22,943 nt of DNA from NCBI GenBank assembly GCA_900752215.1, contig CAADUO010000028.1, positions 1 through 22,943 on the forward strand, read 5' to 3'. Source of the DNA: an uncultured Collinsella sp. (lineage in GTDB: Bacteria; Actinomycetota; Coriobacteriia; Coriobacteriales; Coriobacteriaceae). The position numbers and the translations under genes were made by a program. The notes beneath the pieces are model-generated. The model worked only from the letters and a program-made list of their open reading frames with translations. It did not search any database and was not told the DNA's origin. Shown here piece by piece: positions 1-7,015 of this stretch. Positions within the stretch are counted from its first letter, which is position 1. Every line of letters starts with the position of its first letter.

Positions 1-1
1 A

Positions 2-79
2 GCAGGCGGACAGCCGGCAGAGGCGGAAGGGGCGGCCCTGTTCCAAAAGCTGGAGGGAGTGATGCCCGGCGGCCTTTAG
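2..79 (+). CDS. C-terminal end of an unidentified protein (partial)
   Basis: Frame 2 is open from the left edge of the window to a TAG at 77-79 and gives 25 residues ending KLEGVMPGGL. The composition looks protein-like, but the fragment is too short to place in a family. It would be a plus-strand gene of the mobile element, converging on the relaxase gene. The segment from 80 to 137 that follows is G-rich and non-coding. Whether this is a real gene can only be judged with the sequence to the left. Confidence 0.3.
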   Translation, partial: AGGQPAEAEGAALFQKLEGVMPGGL

Positions 80-137
80 GCGGGGGGCGGGGCGGGGAGC
101 CGCTCCGAGGTCGCTCTCGCCGAAGGGCTAAAAGAAA

Positions 138-166
138 GGGCCGGGGCGCCTGTTGCGTCCCGGCCC
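138..166 (-). terminator. Rho-independent terminator of the mobilization operon
   Basis: An 8-bp GC stem (138-145 with 159-166) continues through a G-T pair and three more pairs to a 5-base loop at 150-154. Read on the minus strand it is followed by TTTCTTTT. It lies 7 bases beyond the relaxase stop, so it closes the minus-strand operon. It may also act on the plus-strand fragment that converges from the left, though the plus-side tail (AAAT) is poor. Confidence 0.8.
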
Positions 167-172
167 AAATGC

Positions 173-1111
173 TCAGTCGTCTCGGCCGTTCTGGTTCTCC
201 AGCGCCTTTCGCTCAAGCTCCCTGAACGCCCGCATCGCCGTCGCTATCCCGCGCAGCGTGAAGCGGACGGTGATGCCGGTCGAGCGGTTGATGGCGAAAC
301 CGAGCCTTCCGCCGTTGACCTTCCTCACGGCCCCGAGCGACTTCGAGGGGAAGCGGTACTGGAGGCTCCCGCCCTTGGACTTGGCGAGCTCGATGCCGTC
401 CCGCCTGAGCCGCCGCTCAAGTTCGCCCATCCGGTCGGGGCAGTCGCGCATGCGCCCGATCTCCTCGATCCGGCGGGCGACCGCGACGCGGACGCGGGCG
501 TTCTCCGAGCGCTCGGCCTGCCCCTTTCGGGCCATGTCGCGCTCGGCCCTGCCGGGTTGCCTCGCGTGGACGCGCGAGTTGGCCTTGCCACGCTCAAGCT
601 GCCTGAGGCCGTATCGCTCGTCCAGGGCACGAACGGTCTTCACCCGCGCCTTTGCCGCCTTTCGCGCGGGGCCCTCGTCGAGCCTCCGCCCGGTCTCAAG
701 GTCGCTGCGGTTGATGCCAAGGTGCACGGCGTAGCGGTCGATGGCGTCGGTGCGGCAGCGCTCGCGGTGCAGCACCATCACGACCTCCTGGTTGGGGTAG
801 CGCTCAGCCGCGTACTCCCTCGCGTAGCGCATGCACATCTCCGGCGTCATCTTCCCGCCGTTGAGGTCGCACTCGTCGGGGAGGAACCCGAGTATTTGGT
901 GCTGCATGTAGGTGCACCTGGCCCCGGCCTTGCCTGGCCTGTCGTGCCCCATGGCCGCCCTCGTGTCCGCCATCTCCTGGAACCAGCGGTCTTCGTCGAT
1001 GATGTTCTGCGTGCCGTGGGCGAGCGCCTTTTCGCGGTCCCATGAGAGGTAGTCCCTGAGGCGGGAAAGGTGCCTCTCGCTGCATACGCTCGTCTGCTTT
1101 ATCGCCGTCAT
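173..1111 (-). CDS. Relaxase-like mobilization protein (MobA/MobP type, divergent)
   Basis: Probable DNA-nicking relaxase of the element, 312 residues. The longer reading starts at a GTG (1117) that overlaps the AGGAGG ribosome site; the ATG at 1111 is correctly spaced and is preferred. The layout resembles MobA/MobP relaxases: an N-terminal RDYLS segment (Tyr21), a QHQILGFLPDE segment near 70-80 followed by an amphipathic helix and EVVMVLH (His115), then LGIN..DLETGRRL near 131-144, and a basic Arg/Lys-rich helical C-terminal half. The usual His-x-His-x-His metal motif before the LGIN/VIN strand is degenerate: only the last His (about 130) is in place. The gene starts 9 bases after the coupling-protein stop. 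Family assignment rests on this layout plus the adjacent mobC and coupling protein. It could be a catalytically altered or accessory relaxase homologue. Confidence 0.68.
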   Translation of the reverse strand: MTAIKQTSVCSERHLSRLRDYLSWDREKALAHGTQNIIDEDRWFQEMADTRAAMGHDRPGKAGARCTYMQHQILGFLPDECDLNGGKMTPEMCMRYAREYAAERYPNQEVVMVLHRERCRTDAIDRYAVHLGINRSDLETGRRLDEGPARKAAKARVKTVRALDERYGLRQLERGKANSRVHARQPGRAERDMARKGQAERSENARVRVAVARRIEEIGRMRDCPDRMGELERRLRRDGIELAKSKGGSLQYRFPSKSLGAVRKVNGGRLGFAINRSTGITVRFTLRGIATAMRAFRELERKALENQNGRDD

Positions 1112-1120
1112 GGCCACCTC

Positions 1121-3043
1121 CTAATCGAGTGAGAGCCCACTGAACTTGCTGCTCGGCTCGTCCTCATCCTTCTTCTCCGGCTCGGGCCATTCGGGGCACC
1201 AGGTTGGAACCTTCTTGCGCATCTTTCCGATTGCGGACTCGTCGAGGCTTTTCTGGTAGGAGCGTCGCCTCTCCGCTTCGTGCTCTGGCGTCCCGAGGTC
1301 GAAGTGCTCCTTCGTTGGCGTGTTGGTGCAGTCCGTGACGGGGGAGCGGAAGACCCCTGCGCGGCATGGGGGCATGCCGTTGTCTGCGTGCTTCACGACG
1401 ATGATCCCGTCCCGGTCCGGGGCCATGTCGCGCCACTCCCAGGGGTGTATCACGTCGTCTGCGCTCTCGCTGTAGGACGTCGAGGAGGACGTGCCCGACG
1501 CGGCCCTGCCGCTGCTCGTGCCCTGCGTGTGGCGCGTGGTCTTGCCGATGAGCTCGGTGAAGTACCGGCGATCCTCCTCCTCTGCGAGCTTCATGGCGAT
1601 CTTCACACCGCAGTTCGCGAGGATCTTCCTGCGGCCGTCTCTCTCGCCATACTTATTGAGCTGGGATACGCCCTGCGTCGCGCCGACCCAGAACGTGCCG
1701 TAACTGCGCGCCAGACTGAGGAGGGCGGGCAGGCACTCGACGCGGGGGAGGTTGCCCCACTCGTCGCCGAGTATCTGCACGGGGCGGGGGAGCCTGCCGC
1801 CGTTCACGTCCGCGACCGCCTGGACCGAAGCCCAGAGCTGCGAGAGGAACATCGCCGCGATGCAGTTGTAGGGTGAGCCCTCGTCGAGCACGTGGAGGAA
1901 GACGGCGCTCTTCTCCGTGAGTACCGTGTGCGGGTCGATGTCGGAGCCGGAGGTCATCCAGGCGACCGGGGCGGAGGAGAACGGGCGCAGGGCGACCTTG
2001 AGCGTCGAGAGTATGCTCCTGAGCTCGTTGCCGCCGGAGGATATGAACTGGGACGCCCTTCCCTTGGCGGGGTGTCCGCTTGGCAACGAGCGGAAGACGG
2101 CTTTCAGGGGCTCGGATGGGTCGTCGCCTTCTGCCTCGGTACCGCGGTCCAGGACCTCGCAGACGGTCGCGAGGTGCTTTGATTCCTCGGGACACTCGTC
2201 GGACATGGAGACCAGCAGGACCAGGGCCGAGAGCAGGCCCCTGGCCGATGCCGTCCAGTGCGAGCCCTTGCCCTTCTCGTCATCCTGCACCACGAGCTCG
2301 GCGATGGCGTCCGCCGCCTGCTCGGCCTCCTGGTCGCGCCCCTCGGCATGGAGGTCGAGAACCTGCTTGAGCGGGTTGAACCTCTGGCCGCGATAGGGGT
2401 GCTGCGTATCGAGCAGGAGGACGCGGTAGCCGCGACGGGCAAGCTCATCGCCCGTGAGCTCTATGAGCTCGTTCTTCACGTCTGAGACGACGAGGGTCGC
2501 GGGCTCGGAGCCGTTGGAGGCGTCGCCGTAGCTGAGCAGGTCGATTGAGGGGAGATAGAGGAAGCGACTCTTACCTGACCCGGTGGCCCCTGACACGAAG
2601 GCCATCTTCTTGGGCTCGTAGAGATAGCAGGGTTTGCCGTGATACTTGGTGAACCCATAGACGAACCCACGTGACGAGGGATTCTTCGAGCCGTCCCAGG
2701 TCATGGACCCTTTTATGACCTCGCGACCCGTCTTGACGTGGGCGTCGCCGAGCACGCCGCCGTCCTCGGCCCTCGCGTTGAGGGCGGTCGAGTAGGCGAT
2801 GAGAGCGCAGATGCAAAAGGCGAGGAGGAAGGTCAGCAGGGTTCCGAGCGGGCAAGCGGTGAACGCACCCGTGAGCCACCAGCCGAGGACGGTATCCACG
2901 CCGAACGACGACGGAATCGCAGCCGCGCCTAACGGTGTCCCGGCGATGAAATCGTCGACGGGGACGGCGAGGACGGGGCATACGAGGATCGCTAGGAGAA
3001 GAGATGATATGAGCGCTGTGGGCATCTTGGTTTTCATGATCAT
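1121..3043 (-). CDS. Type IV coupling protein (VirD4/TraG family)
   Basis: A 640-residue membrane ATPase that brings the relaxase-DNA complex to a conjugation channel. Two hydrophobic segments lie near residues 8-28 and 53-83. They are followed by the Walker A motif GATGSGKS (152-159), the family segment LVVSDVKNEL (184-193), a Walker B strand ending GDEWGNLP (426-433) and a Ser/Thr-rich stretch near 525-550. The acidic C-terminal tail may contact the relaxase. The start ATG overlaps the mobC stop by four bases (ATGA), and its own ribosome site is weak, so translational coupling to mobC is likely; a second in-frame ATG is two codons in. The stop lies within the ribosome site of the relaxase gene. 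No secretion-channel genes are visible, so the element either borrows a channel or carries one to the left of this window. Confidence 0.93.
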   Translation of the reverse strand: MIMKTKMPTALISSLLLAILVCPVLAVPVDDFIAGTPLGAAAIPSSFGVDTVLGWWLTGAFTACPLGTLLTFLLAFCICALIAYSTALNARAEDGGVLGDAHVKTGREVIKGSMTWDGSKNPSSRGFVYGFTKYHGKPCYLYEPKKMAFVSGATGSGKSRFLYLPSIDLLSYGDASNGSEPATLVVSDVKNELIELTGDELARRGYRVLLLDTQHPYRGQRFNPLKQVLDLHAEGRDQEAEQAADAIAELVVQDDEKGKGSHWTASARGLLSALVLLVSMSDECPEESKHLATVCEVLDRGTEAEGDDPSEPLKAVFRSLPSGHPAKGRASQFISSGGNELRSILSTLKVALRPFSSAPVAWMTSGSDIDPHTVLTEKSAVFLHVLDEGSPYNCIAAMFLSQLWASVQAVADVNGGRLPRPVQILGDEWGNLPRVECLPALLSLARSYGTFWVGATQGVSQLNKYGERDGRRKILANCGVKIAMKLAEEEDRRYFTELIGKTTRHTQGTSSGRAASGTSSSTSYSESADDVIHPWEWRDMAPDRDGIIVVKHADNGMPPCRAGVFRSPVTDCTNTPTKEHFDLGTPEHEAERRRSYQKSLDESAIGKMRKKVPTWCPEWPEPEKKDEDEPSSKFSGLSLD

Positions 3044-3384
3044 TCTCGATTCTTAGAGATGAGGTTCGATAGCTGCGAGGCTGTGCTCGATACCAGGCGG
3101 ACGGCCTCCGCGAGCTGTTGGGCCGTCTGCGTATCCACGCCATAGGCGTTTGCGGTGCGGATGGCCTGGTTGAGGTTTCCGCCCTGCTTCTTCGTCTGGT
3201 GGAGGATCTGCCGCAGCGTCGCCTCGTTGGCGATCCTGACGGGCTTCTCACCGATGTGGAGGGCGGCTTCGCGCATGAACGTCGATGGGGCCATACCAAA
3301 AGAGGAGGAGCGCACAGTGATGGCGGCACGCTCCTCCTCGGTCATGCGGACGTTAATATGCGCGGTCTTGGCTTTGTCACGCAT
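3040..3384 (-). CDS. mobC: MobC-family mobilization accessory protein
   Basis: 114 residues. The N-terminal third looks like a ribbon-helix-helix DNA-binding fold (HINVRMTEEERAAI, then a helix containing PSTFMREAAL). The central GGNLNQAIRTAN segment is the signature seen in MobC/relaxosome proteins, and the C-terminus is helical. Such proteins bind near oriT and help the relaxase to open the DNA. The ATG at 3384 lies 3 bases after the helicase stop, with a CAGGGG ribosome site. The gene overlaps the coupling-protein gene by 4 bases, so it sits in the middle of a tight operon. Confidence 0.87.
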   Translation of the reverse strand: MRDKAKTAHINVRMTEEERAAITVRSSSFGMAPSTFMREAALHIGEKPVRIANEATLRQILHQTKKQGGNLNQAIRTANAYGVDTQTAQQLAEAVRLVSSTASQLSNLISKNRE

Positions 3385-3387
3385 AGG

Positions 3388-4284
3388 CTAGCCCCTGTCG
3401 TGGAAGGTGGCGCGCGCACCGTCGAAGTCGAGTCGGGACTCGCCCAGCGTGCCGTAGCGGTTCTTGAGGGTGATGAGCTTGAGGGGCGTGCCGGTTGCGG
3501 GAGACTCGTAGGGCCACTCGGGCTTGTCATTGTCATCGGCGAGGTAGAGCACCGAGTCAAAGCCGTACTCGACAGCGGAGGAACCACCGAACATGGCGAG
3601 GTTGGGCCTGGCCGACTTCCCGGAATCGTAGGACTTGCGAGTGGTCGAGCTCAGTGCGATGACGGGAGAGCCATAGAGGTTCGAGACTTCGCGGAGGCCC
3701 TTCACGCAGGCTGTGATAGCCAATCGCTCGTCGATGAACTGCTGGTCCGCCGTGACGCCGCAGGCGAGGAGCTGGAGATAGTCAATGAAGACGATGGGGA
3801 CCTCGCCGCGCTCGCGTGTTACCAGCCCGACGAGGTTGGAGAGCTCCGCGGTGTTGAGCGGGCCGGTGATGCAGAGATTGGGGGCGATCTGGGTGCGATA
3901 TTTGTCGAGTGCAGCCTCGAAAGTCGCGTGCTTAGGGTGATTCTGGGTCGCGCAGCTGGAGACCTCGGACAACGCGACTTTGCCGTCGCTGAGACGCGCC
4001 AGGCTCTTCTCGATCAGTTTGTGCGCGGGAAGCTCGGCGGAAACGTAGATTACCGGGTGCCCGTCTGCCGCGAGCTTGTCGGCCTCCTGGATTGCCAGTG
4101 TTGTCTTGCCCTTGCCCGGGGCGGTCCCGATTGCGTAGTTGAGCCCGGGGTAGACGCCGCCGAGGATGCTGTTGAGTGCGTTGAGCCCGAAGGAGGCGAT
4201 GGGCTTGTCTTCCTGAAGGGCGTGGACGTGCTCGTCGAGCACATCCAGCTCGAAGACGAGGGGATTGGCGTTCGGGCGCTGCAT
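3388..4284 (-). CDS. DnaB-type single-domain helicase / RepA-like ATPase
   Basis: A 298-residue RecA-fold ATPase matching only the C-terminal motor half of DnaB. Visible motifs are FGLNALNSILGG near 32-43, Walker A GTAPGKGKTT (53-62), a VSAELP switch near 81-86, Walker B IVFIDYLQLL (164-173), a polar SSTTRKS loop and a KNRYGTLGESRLDFDG end that corresponds to the KxRxGxxG element of replicative helicases. The N-terminal primase-interaction domain of DnaB is absent, as in the plasmid RSF1010 RepA helicase. A likely role is unwinding element DNA during replication or after conjugative transfer. The start overlaps the upstream stop in TAATG, so translation is probably coupled. A DnaB-like accessory ATPase without strong helicase activity is the alternative. 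Confidence 0.85.
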   Translation of the reverse strand: MQRPNANPLVFELDVLDEHVHALQEDKPIASFGLNALNSILGGVYPGLNYAIGTAPGKGKTTLAIQEADKLAADGHPVIYVSAELPAHKLIEKSLARLSDGKVALSEVSSCATQNHPKHATFEAALDKYRTQIAPNLCITGPLNTAELSNLVGLVTRERGEVPIVFIDYLQLLACGVTADQQFIDERLAITACVKGLREVSNLYGSPVIALSSTTRKSYDSGKSARPNLAMFGGSSAVEYGFDSVLYLADDNDKPEWPYESPATGTPLKLITLKNRYGTLGESRLDFDGARATFHDRG

Positions 4285-4526
4285 TACTCGCTCGCCCCCT
4301 CTGCCAGCTTGTGGAAATAGTCGAACAGGTCCTCTTCCATGACGAAGTACTGGTTGGCGATTCTAAAGCAGTGGTGGGTGGACTTCATGAGCTTGATGGC
4401 GCTGGATTGTCCGATGCCGGTGAGGATCTGAACGTCCAGGCGGCTCATGATGCGCTTGGTGCCGACATGGCGCAGGTTGATGCCTGCGGAGATGGCGTCG
4501 GTCTTGGGGTCATCTGCAAGATGCAT
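4284..4526 (-). CDS. Excisionase-like helix-turn-helix protein
   Basis: A small 80-residue DNA-binding protein. From about residue 28 the sequence fits the winged HTH of MerR/Xis-type excisionases: DVQILTGIGQSSAIKLMK (helix-turn-helix), then a wing FRIANQYFVMEEDLFDYF. The ATG at 4526 is supported by an AAAGGAG ribosome site 6 bases upstream, which favours it over the internal Met at 28. The first 27 residues are therefore an N-terminal extension. It overlaps the helicase start by one base. It likely steers excision and/or regulates the operon; a pure transcriptional regulator is the alternative. Confidence 0.7.
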   Translation of the reverse strand: MHLADDPKTDAISAGINLRHVGTKRIMSRLDVQILTGIGQSSAIKLMKSTHHCFRIANQYFVMEEDLFDYFHKLAEGASE

Positions 4527-4618
4527 GATAAACTCCTTTAGTAGGGCGCTCGGCTCCTCTTCGATGTTTGGCGACAGTGAGAGGAGTCGGGTGCTTGTTT
4601 GTAAAATGGTCTTATCGA
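4527..4618. other. Intergenic leader of the mobilization operon
   Basis: This 92-bp gap separates the xis-like gene from the 228-residue ORF. Besides the xis ribosome site it holds an imperfect inverted repeat, GGCTCCTCT / AGAGGAGTC (about 4552-4596), and an AT-richer stretch around 4597-4618. An operator, an mRNA hairpin or part of oriT are all possible. No consensus -35/-10 pair stands out. Confidence 0.3.
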
Positions 4619-5305
4619 CTAATTAGCCCCTTTCTTCTCGTATTCGTCGATAAGGTGCAGAAGGCTGATTCGAGCTTCTGCGGGCTCGCTGTATCCCTTG
4701 CGGGATGATCTGCCGATGTTGGCGAAATCGAGCAGAGCACGGTAAGTGCAGGAATAGCCCTTGATGTGCTCCCATGCGTTGAGAATGTATGAGACCAAAG
4801 GTGTAACGGCGAGCAACGCTGTAGGGTCTTGCAGGGTAGTTTCGAGTTCACGGCCGGTCTTAGCCTGGATACGTGCGTCGAGGTTGCACTCGGGCATCTT
4901 TGCAGCCTCTTCCATAATGAGGCAAATGCTGTCCCAGTTAGTGCGGAGATGATGAACGCGCTCGCTCGTGGTGTCGATGCAGATCCTTGCTTCATGACAG
5001 TAGTCAAAAAAGCCTTTGATGACGTCGCGGCAATCATTTTCTGGCTGGATTGCGCTCCAGTCCTCGAACATGCCCTCGAAGGCGTCGAGACAGCTCCCAT
5101 CCTCAGCATAGATGAGCTGCGCGGCCCACCTGCCTAGATCCGAGCTCGTCAGCTGCTCCATGGGAAGCTTCGCTAGGAGCGCAGACGGGGTGAGACCCCT
5201 TGCCGCGGCGAGGTCGGCGCTGGAGCGCTTGAAGAGTACCTGCTCATCCTTTGAGTTGAATAGAATCGTCGAACGCAGCTTGCTGCTTGCAGTGGTAAGT
5301 GCCAT
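4619..5305 (-). CDS. Unrecognised accessory protein of the mobile element
   Basis: 228 residues with no family that I recognise. It appears soluble and mainly helical, with no signal peptide or convincing membrane segment. There is a moderate number of cysteines (for example DCRDV, YCHEARICID) but no paired Zn-finger spacing. The ATG at 5305 has a good GAGGAGG ribosome site 7 bases upstream, so it is very probably translated. It lies between the integrase and the excisionase-like gene, where mobile elements often carry replication or transfer regulators or defence and cargo genes. Its base composition looks less GC-rich than that of the mobilization genes, which may indicate a separate origin. 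No function is proposed. Confidence 0.75.
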   Translation of the reverse strand: MALTTASSKLRSTILFNSKDEQVLFKRSSADLAAARGLTPSALLAKLPMEQLTSSDLGRWAAQLIYAEDGSCLDAFEGMFEDWSAIQPENDCRDVIKGFFDYCHEARICIDTTSERVHHLRTNWDSICLIMEEAAKMPECNLDARIQAKTGRELETTLQDPTALLAVTPLVSYILNAWEHIKGYSCTYRALLDFANIGRSSRKGYSEPAEARISLLHLIDEYEKKGAN

Positions 5306-5337
5306 TGATAACCTCCTCTCTGTTTGGCCTTATTTGC

Positions 5338-5343
5338 AGTATA
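5338..5343 (-). promoter_or_regulatory. Possible -10 element upstream of the 228-residue ORF
   Basis: TATACT on the minus strand, 33 bases before the start codon and just past the integrase stop in the direction of transcription. It lies in an AT-rich 64-bp gap (5306-5369). No good -35 is present at 16-18 bp, so this is a weak call. Confidence 0.25.
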
Positions 5344-5369
5344 CATCTGGTGACACAATTATGAGAGTA

Positions 5370-6677
5370 TTAATTTTCATTACCTTCAGATATTTTTTCG
5401 AAGACTTCGGCAGCGTTGCGGTCGTTGGCTCTGATTGCGTGGGTGTAGAAATTGGCCGTCGTACTCGCTGATGCGTGTCCCATCCGCGCCTGAACGGTCT
5501 TCAAATCGACGTTGTTTGCGACGAGCGCCGTCGCTGCCGTGTGTCTCAGTCCGTGGGGGACGAGACCCGAGTATCCGGTGCCGCGTGTGTGCAGCTTGCC
5601 GTTGCGCTCGAACTGGCTTGTCACGTTGGCGTACTCGCCATAGCCGTTGTCGACGCAGAAGTCCCTGAACCAGCGTGAATAGTTGTGTCCATCGGGTCGG
5701 GTGATACTGACGTGAAGGTTGCCGTTTTCGTCCTTATGCGGGCTGAGGGCGTGAACGATGGGGTCAGAGTTTCTCTGTCTTAGCCCGCGTTGCTCGAATA
5801 GGTTGCGCTGCCGCATCTTCCAGTCGTTTAGATACGCGGCTAGCGAAGAGTCTATAGACAGGATCCGCCTGCTCATTTCCGATTTGGGTGCCCTGAGCGT
5901 TTTGTCATTGGTGTACTGGTGGACGATTCTGATTTCCATCGCCTCGGGGTCGTAGTCTTCCCAACAGAGCCCCAGGGCCTCCCCTTTTCTGAGTCCTAGG
6001 TGGAATATGAGCATGGTGCAGACGGTCATCGGCCCCATGGGTTCGGATAGCAGGCATTTGGTGAATCGGGGCAGTTCGTCGGGTGGGAGGAAGTTGCGCA
6101 CTCTAAGGTCTGGCTTTGGGAGTTTGACGCTGATGCATGGGTTGCGCTCGATTAGCTCATTCTCTAGTGCGTCCTGCATGACCTGTTTGAGCTTGACGTG
6201 GATGCGACGAATCTCGGCCTCTGTGAATCTTCCGGTTGAGATTGCTTCGGCATACGCCCGTTTGATCTCGTCGGGCCTCAGCGCACCGAGGGGCATGTCG
6301 CCGAACAGCTCGCGTATATGGCGCACGTCATATTCCTCTCTTTGGAAAGAAAGAGGGGAGCCGAAGGAGCTTTCTCGGAGCCGATGGAAATCCTCGGCGT
6401 ATCCGGAAACAGTGGTCGGCATGTCGCCAGCCGGTTCATAGGTCTCCAGCTCCTTCCGGTAGGCATCGAGCGCATTCGCAACCTCACCGGGCCAGTTCTT
6501 CGGGTTTTTGCTCTTGCAATGGATGGTTCTCTTGGGTGTCTTTAGGTATCTGACTCGTTTCCCGTTCTTGCCGGATTCGGGGTCGCGACCGAGAGAGAAG
6601 TAGATGCGGAAGGAACCGGGTTTTCCCTTGATCGGTTCGGAAGTGCCTTTGGCTGTGGGTTTGATTCTGGTTTCCAT
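5370..6677 (-). CDS. Tyrosine-type site-specific integrase
   Basis: A 435-residue phage-type integrase that inserts and excises the element. The first ~80 residues form a basic arm-binding region (GKPGSFRIYFSLG), followed by a SAM-like core-binding domain (about 88-190) and the catalytic domain (195-420). The catalytic set is complete: Arg230 in GLRKGEALGL, Lys265, His375 and Arg378 in HGLRHT, His401 in MGHAS, and nucleophile Tyr411 in NFYTH. The ATG at 6677 has a TGGAG ribosome site 5 bases upstream. The gene is transcribed away from the tRNA-derived end of the element, and the att-like site lies about 240 bp from its start, the usual arrangement for tRNA-integrating elements. A strong inverted repeat lies directly upstream. 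Confidence 0.95.
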   Translation of the reverse strand: METRIKPTAKGTSEPIKGKPGSFRIYFSLGRDPESGKNGKRVRYLKTPKRTIHCKSKNPKNWPGEVANALDAYRKELETYEPAGDMPTTVSGYAEDFHRLRESSFGSPLSFQREEYDVRHIRELFGDMPLGALRPDEIKRAYAEAISTGRFTEAEIRRIHVKLKQVMQDALENELIERNPCISVKLPKPDLRVRNFLPPDELPRFTKCLLSEPMGPMTVCTMLIFHLGLRKGEALGLCWEDYDPEAMEIRIVHQYTNDKTLRAPKSEMSRRILSIDSSLAAYLNDWKMRQRNLFEQRGLRQRNSDPIVHALSPHKDENGNLHVSITRPDGHNYSRWFRDFCVDNGYGEYANVTSQFERNGKLHTRGTGYSGLVPHGLRHTAATALVANNVDLKTVQARMGHASASTTANFYTHAIRANDRNAAEVFEKISEGNEN

Positions 6678-6697
6678 GGGTCTCCAGGGGTGGTGCG

Positions 6698-6752
6698 TTG
6701 GGTTAGCCTCGGGGGCGGGGCTTTGAGGGCCTCGCCCCCGAGGCTAACCCAA
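6698..6752. repeat. Long near-perfect inverted repeat upstream of the integrase
   Basis: Two 24-bp arms (6698-6721 and 6729-6752) pair throughout, with a single G-T, around a 7-base TTTGAGG loop. It begins 21 bp upstream of the integrase start. Neither side has a run of T, so it is not a normal terminator. It could be a cruciform or protein-binding site in the attachment region, an origin-like site, or a leader hairpin that limits integrase translation. Confidence 0.85.
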
Positions 6753-6915
6753 AAATTTCACCCCTGCAAGTCAAAATGAAGGGGTGAAGGGGTGTAAAAA
6801 GGGTGAAATAGAAAACTAATCAAGAAGAGCAAAAACGGCAGAATAGCTAAATTACCTGCGTAAACAGAGATATTGATGAAAATGAAAAACTGCAGGTAGG
6901 GTAATAGCTCATGAC
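6753..6915. other. AT-rich putative integrase arm-binding region
   Basis: No gene is seen. The segment is clearly richer in A/T than its surroundings. It holds GGGGTGAA at 6781-6788, GGGGTGTA at 6789-6796, GGGTGAAA at 6801-6808 and an inverted copy TTCACCCC at 6757-6764. There is also a TACCTGC/GCAGGTA inverted pair (6853-6859, 6892-6898) and a direct AATAGCT repeat (6842-6848, 6903-6909). Short repeats between int and a tRNA-end crossover site fit integrase or excisionase arm sites. Minus-strand TTGATT (6818-6823) and TTGACT (6769-6774) could be -35 boxes for int, but no matching -10 is convincing. Confidence 0.5.
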
Positions 6916-6960
6916 CTCCTAAAGCGGGTGTCGACGGTTCGAATCCGCCCGGGGGCACCA
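6916..6960 (+). other. tRNA 3' fragment, probable attachment site (att) of the element
   Basis: The sequence runs from an anticodon loop CTCCTAA (6916-6922, anticodon CCT, Arg) through AGCGG, a variable loop, a T-loop TTCGAAT and acceptor strand CGGGGGC to A-CCA (6958-6960). The bases before 6916 do not pair as an anticodon stem, so only the 3' half is tRNA-derived. This is the standard sign of integration into a tRNA 3' end: the intact tRNA should be restored at the other, unseen end of the element. The T stem has one A-C mismatch (GACGG/CCGCC), suggesting either drift or a slightly different donor tRNA. Confidence 0.7.
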
Positions 6961-7005
6961 GAGAAATATCGAGCCCGGTACCGCTACGGTGCCGGGCTCT
7001 TCTGG
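6938..7005 (+). repeat. 68-bp direct repeat, copy 1 (tRNA end plus terminator)
   Basis: It starts at the T-loop (TTCGAATCC), runs through CCA and a terminator hairpin, and ends TTCTGG. It matches 7065-7132 with two differences. It is a tandem duplication with a 127-bp period. Confidence 0.9.
6971..6999 (+). terminator. tRNA terminator, copy 1
   Basis: A 12-bp stem (6971-6982 with 6988-6999, one G-T) around a GCTAC loop, followed by TTCT. It sits 10 bases after the CCA end, as expected for the original tRNA transcription terminator. Confidence 0.75.
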
Positions 7006-7015
7006 GCTAAGGGCA

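Noticed and set aside
3118..4320. A 400-codon plus-strand ORF opposite mobC and the helicase
   Set aside because: The minus-strand genes have clear Walker and MobC motifs and ribosome sites; this frame is a GC-driven shadow.
6758..6958. A 66-codon minus-strand ORF starting MPPGGFEPSTPA
   Set aside because: Its start is simply the antisense reading of a tRNA 3' end, a well-known false ORF, and the rest crosses the AT-rich att region.
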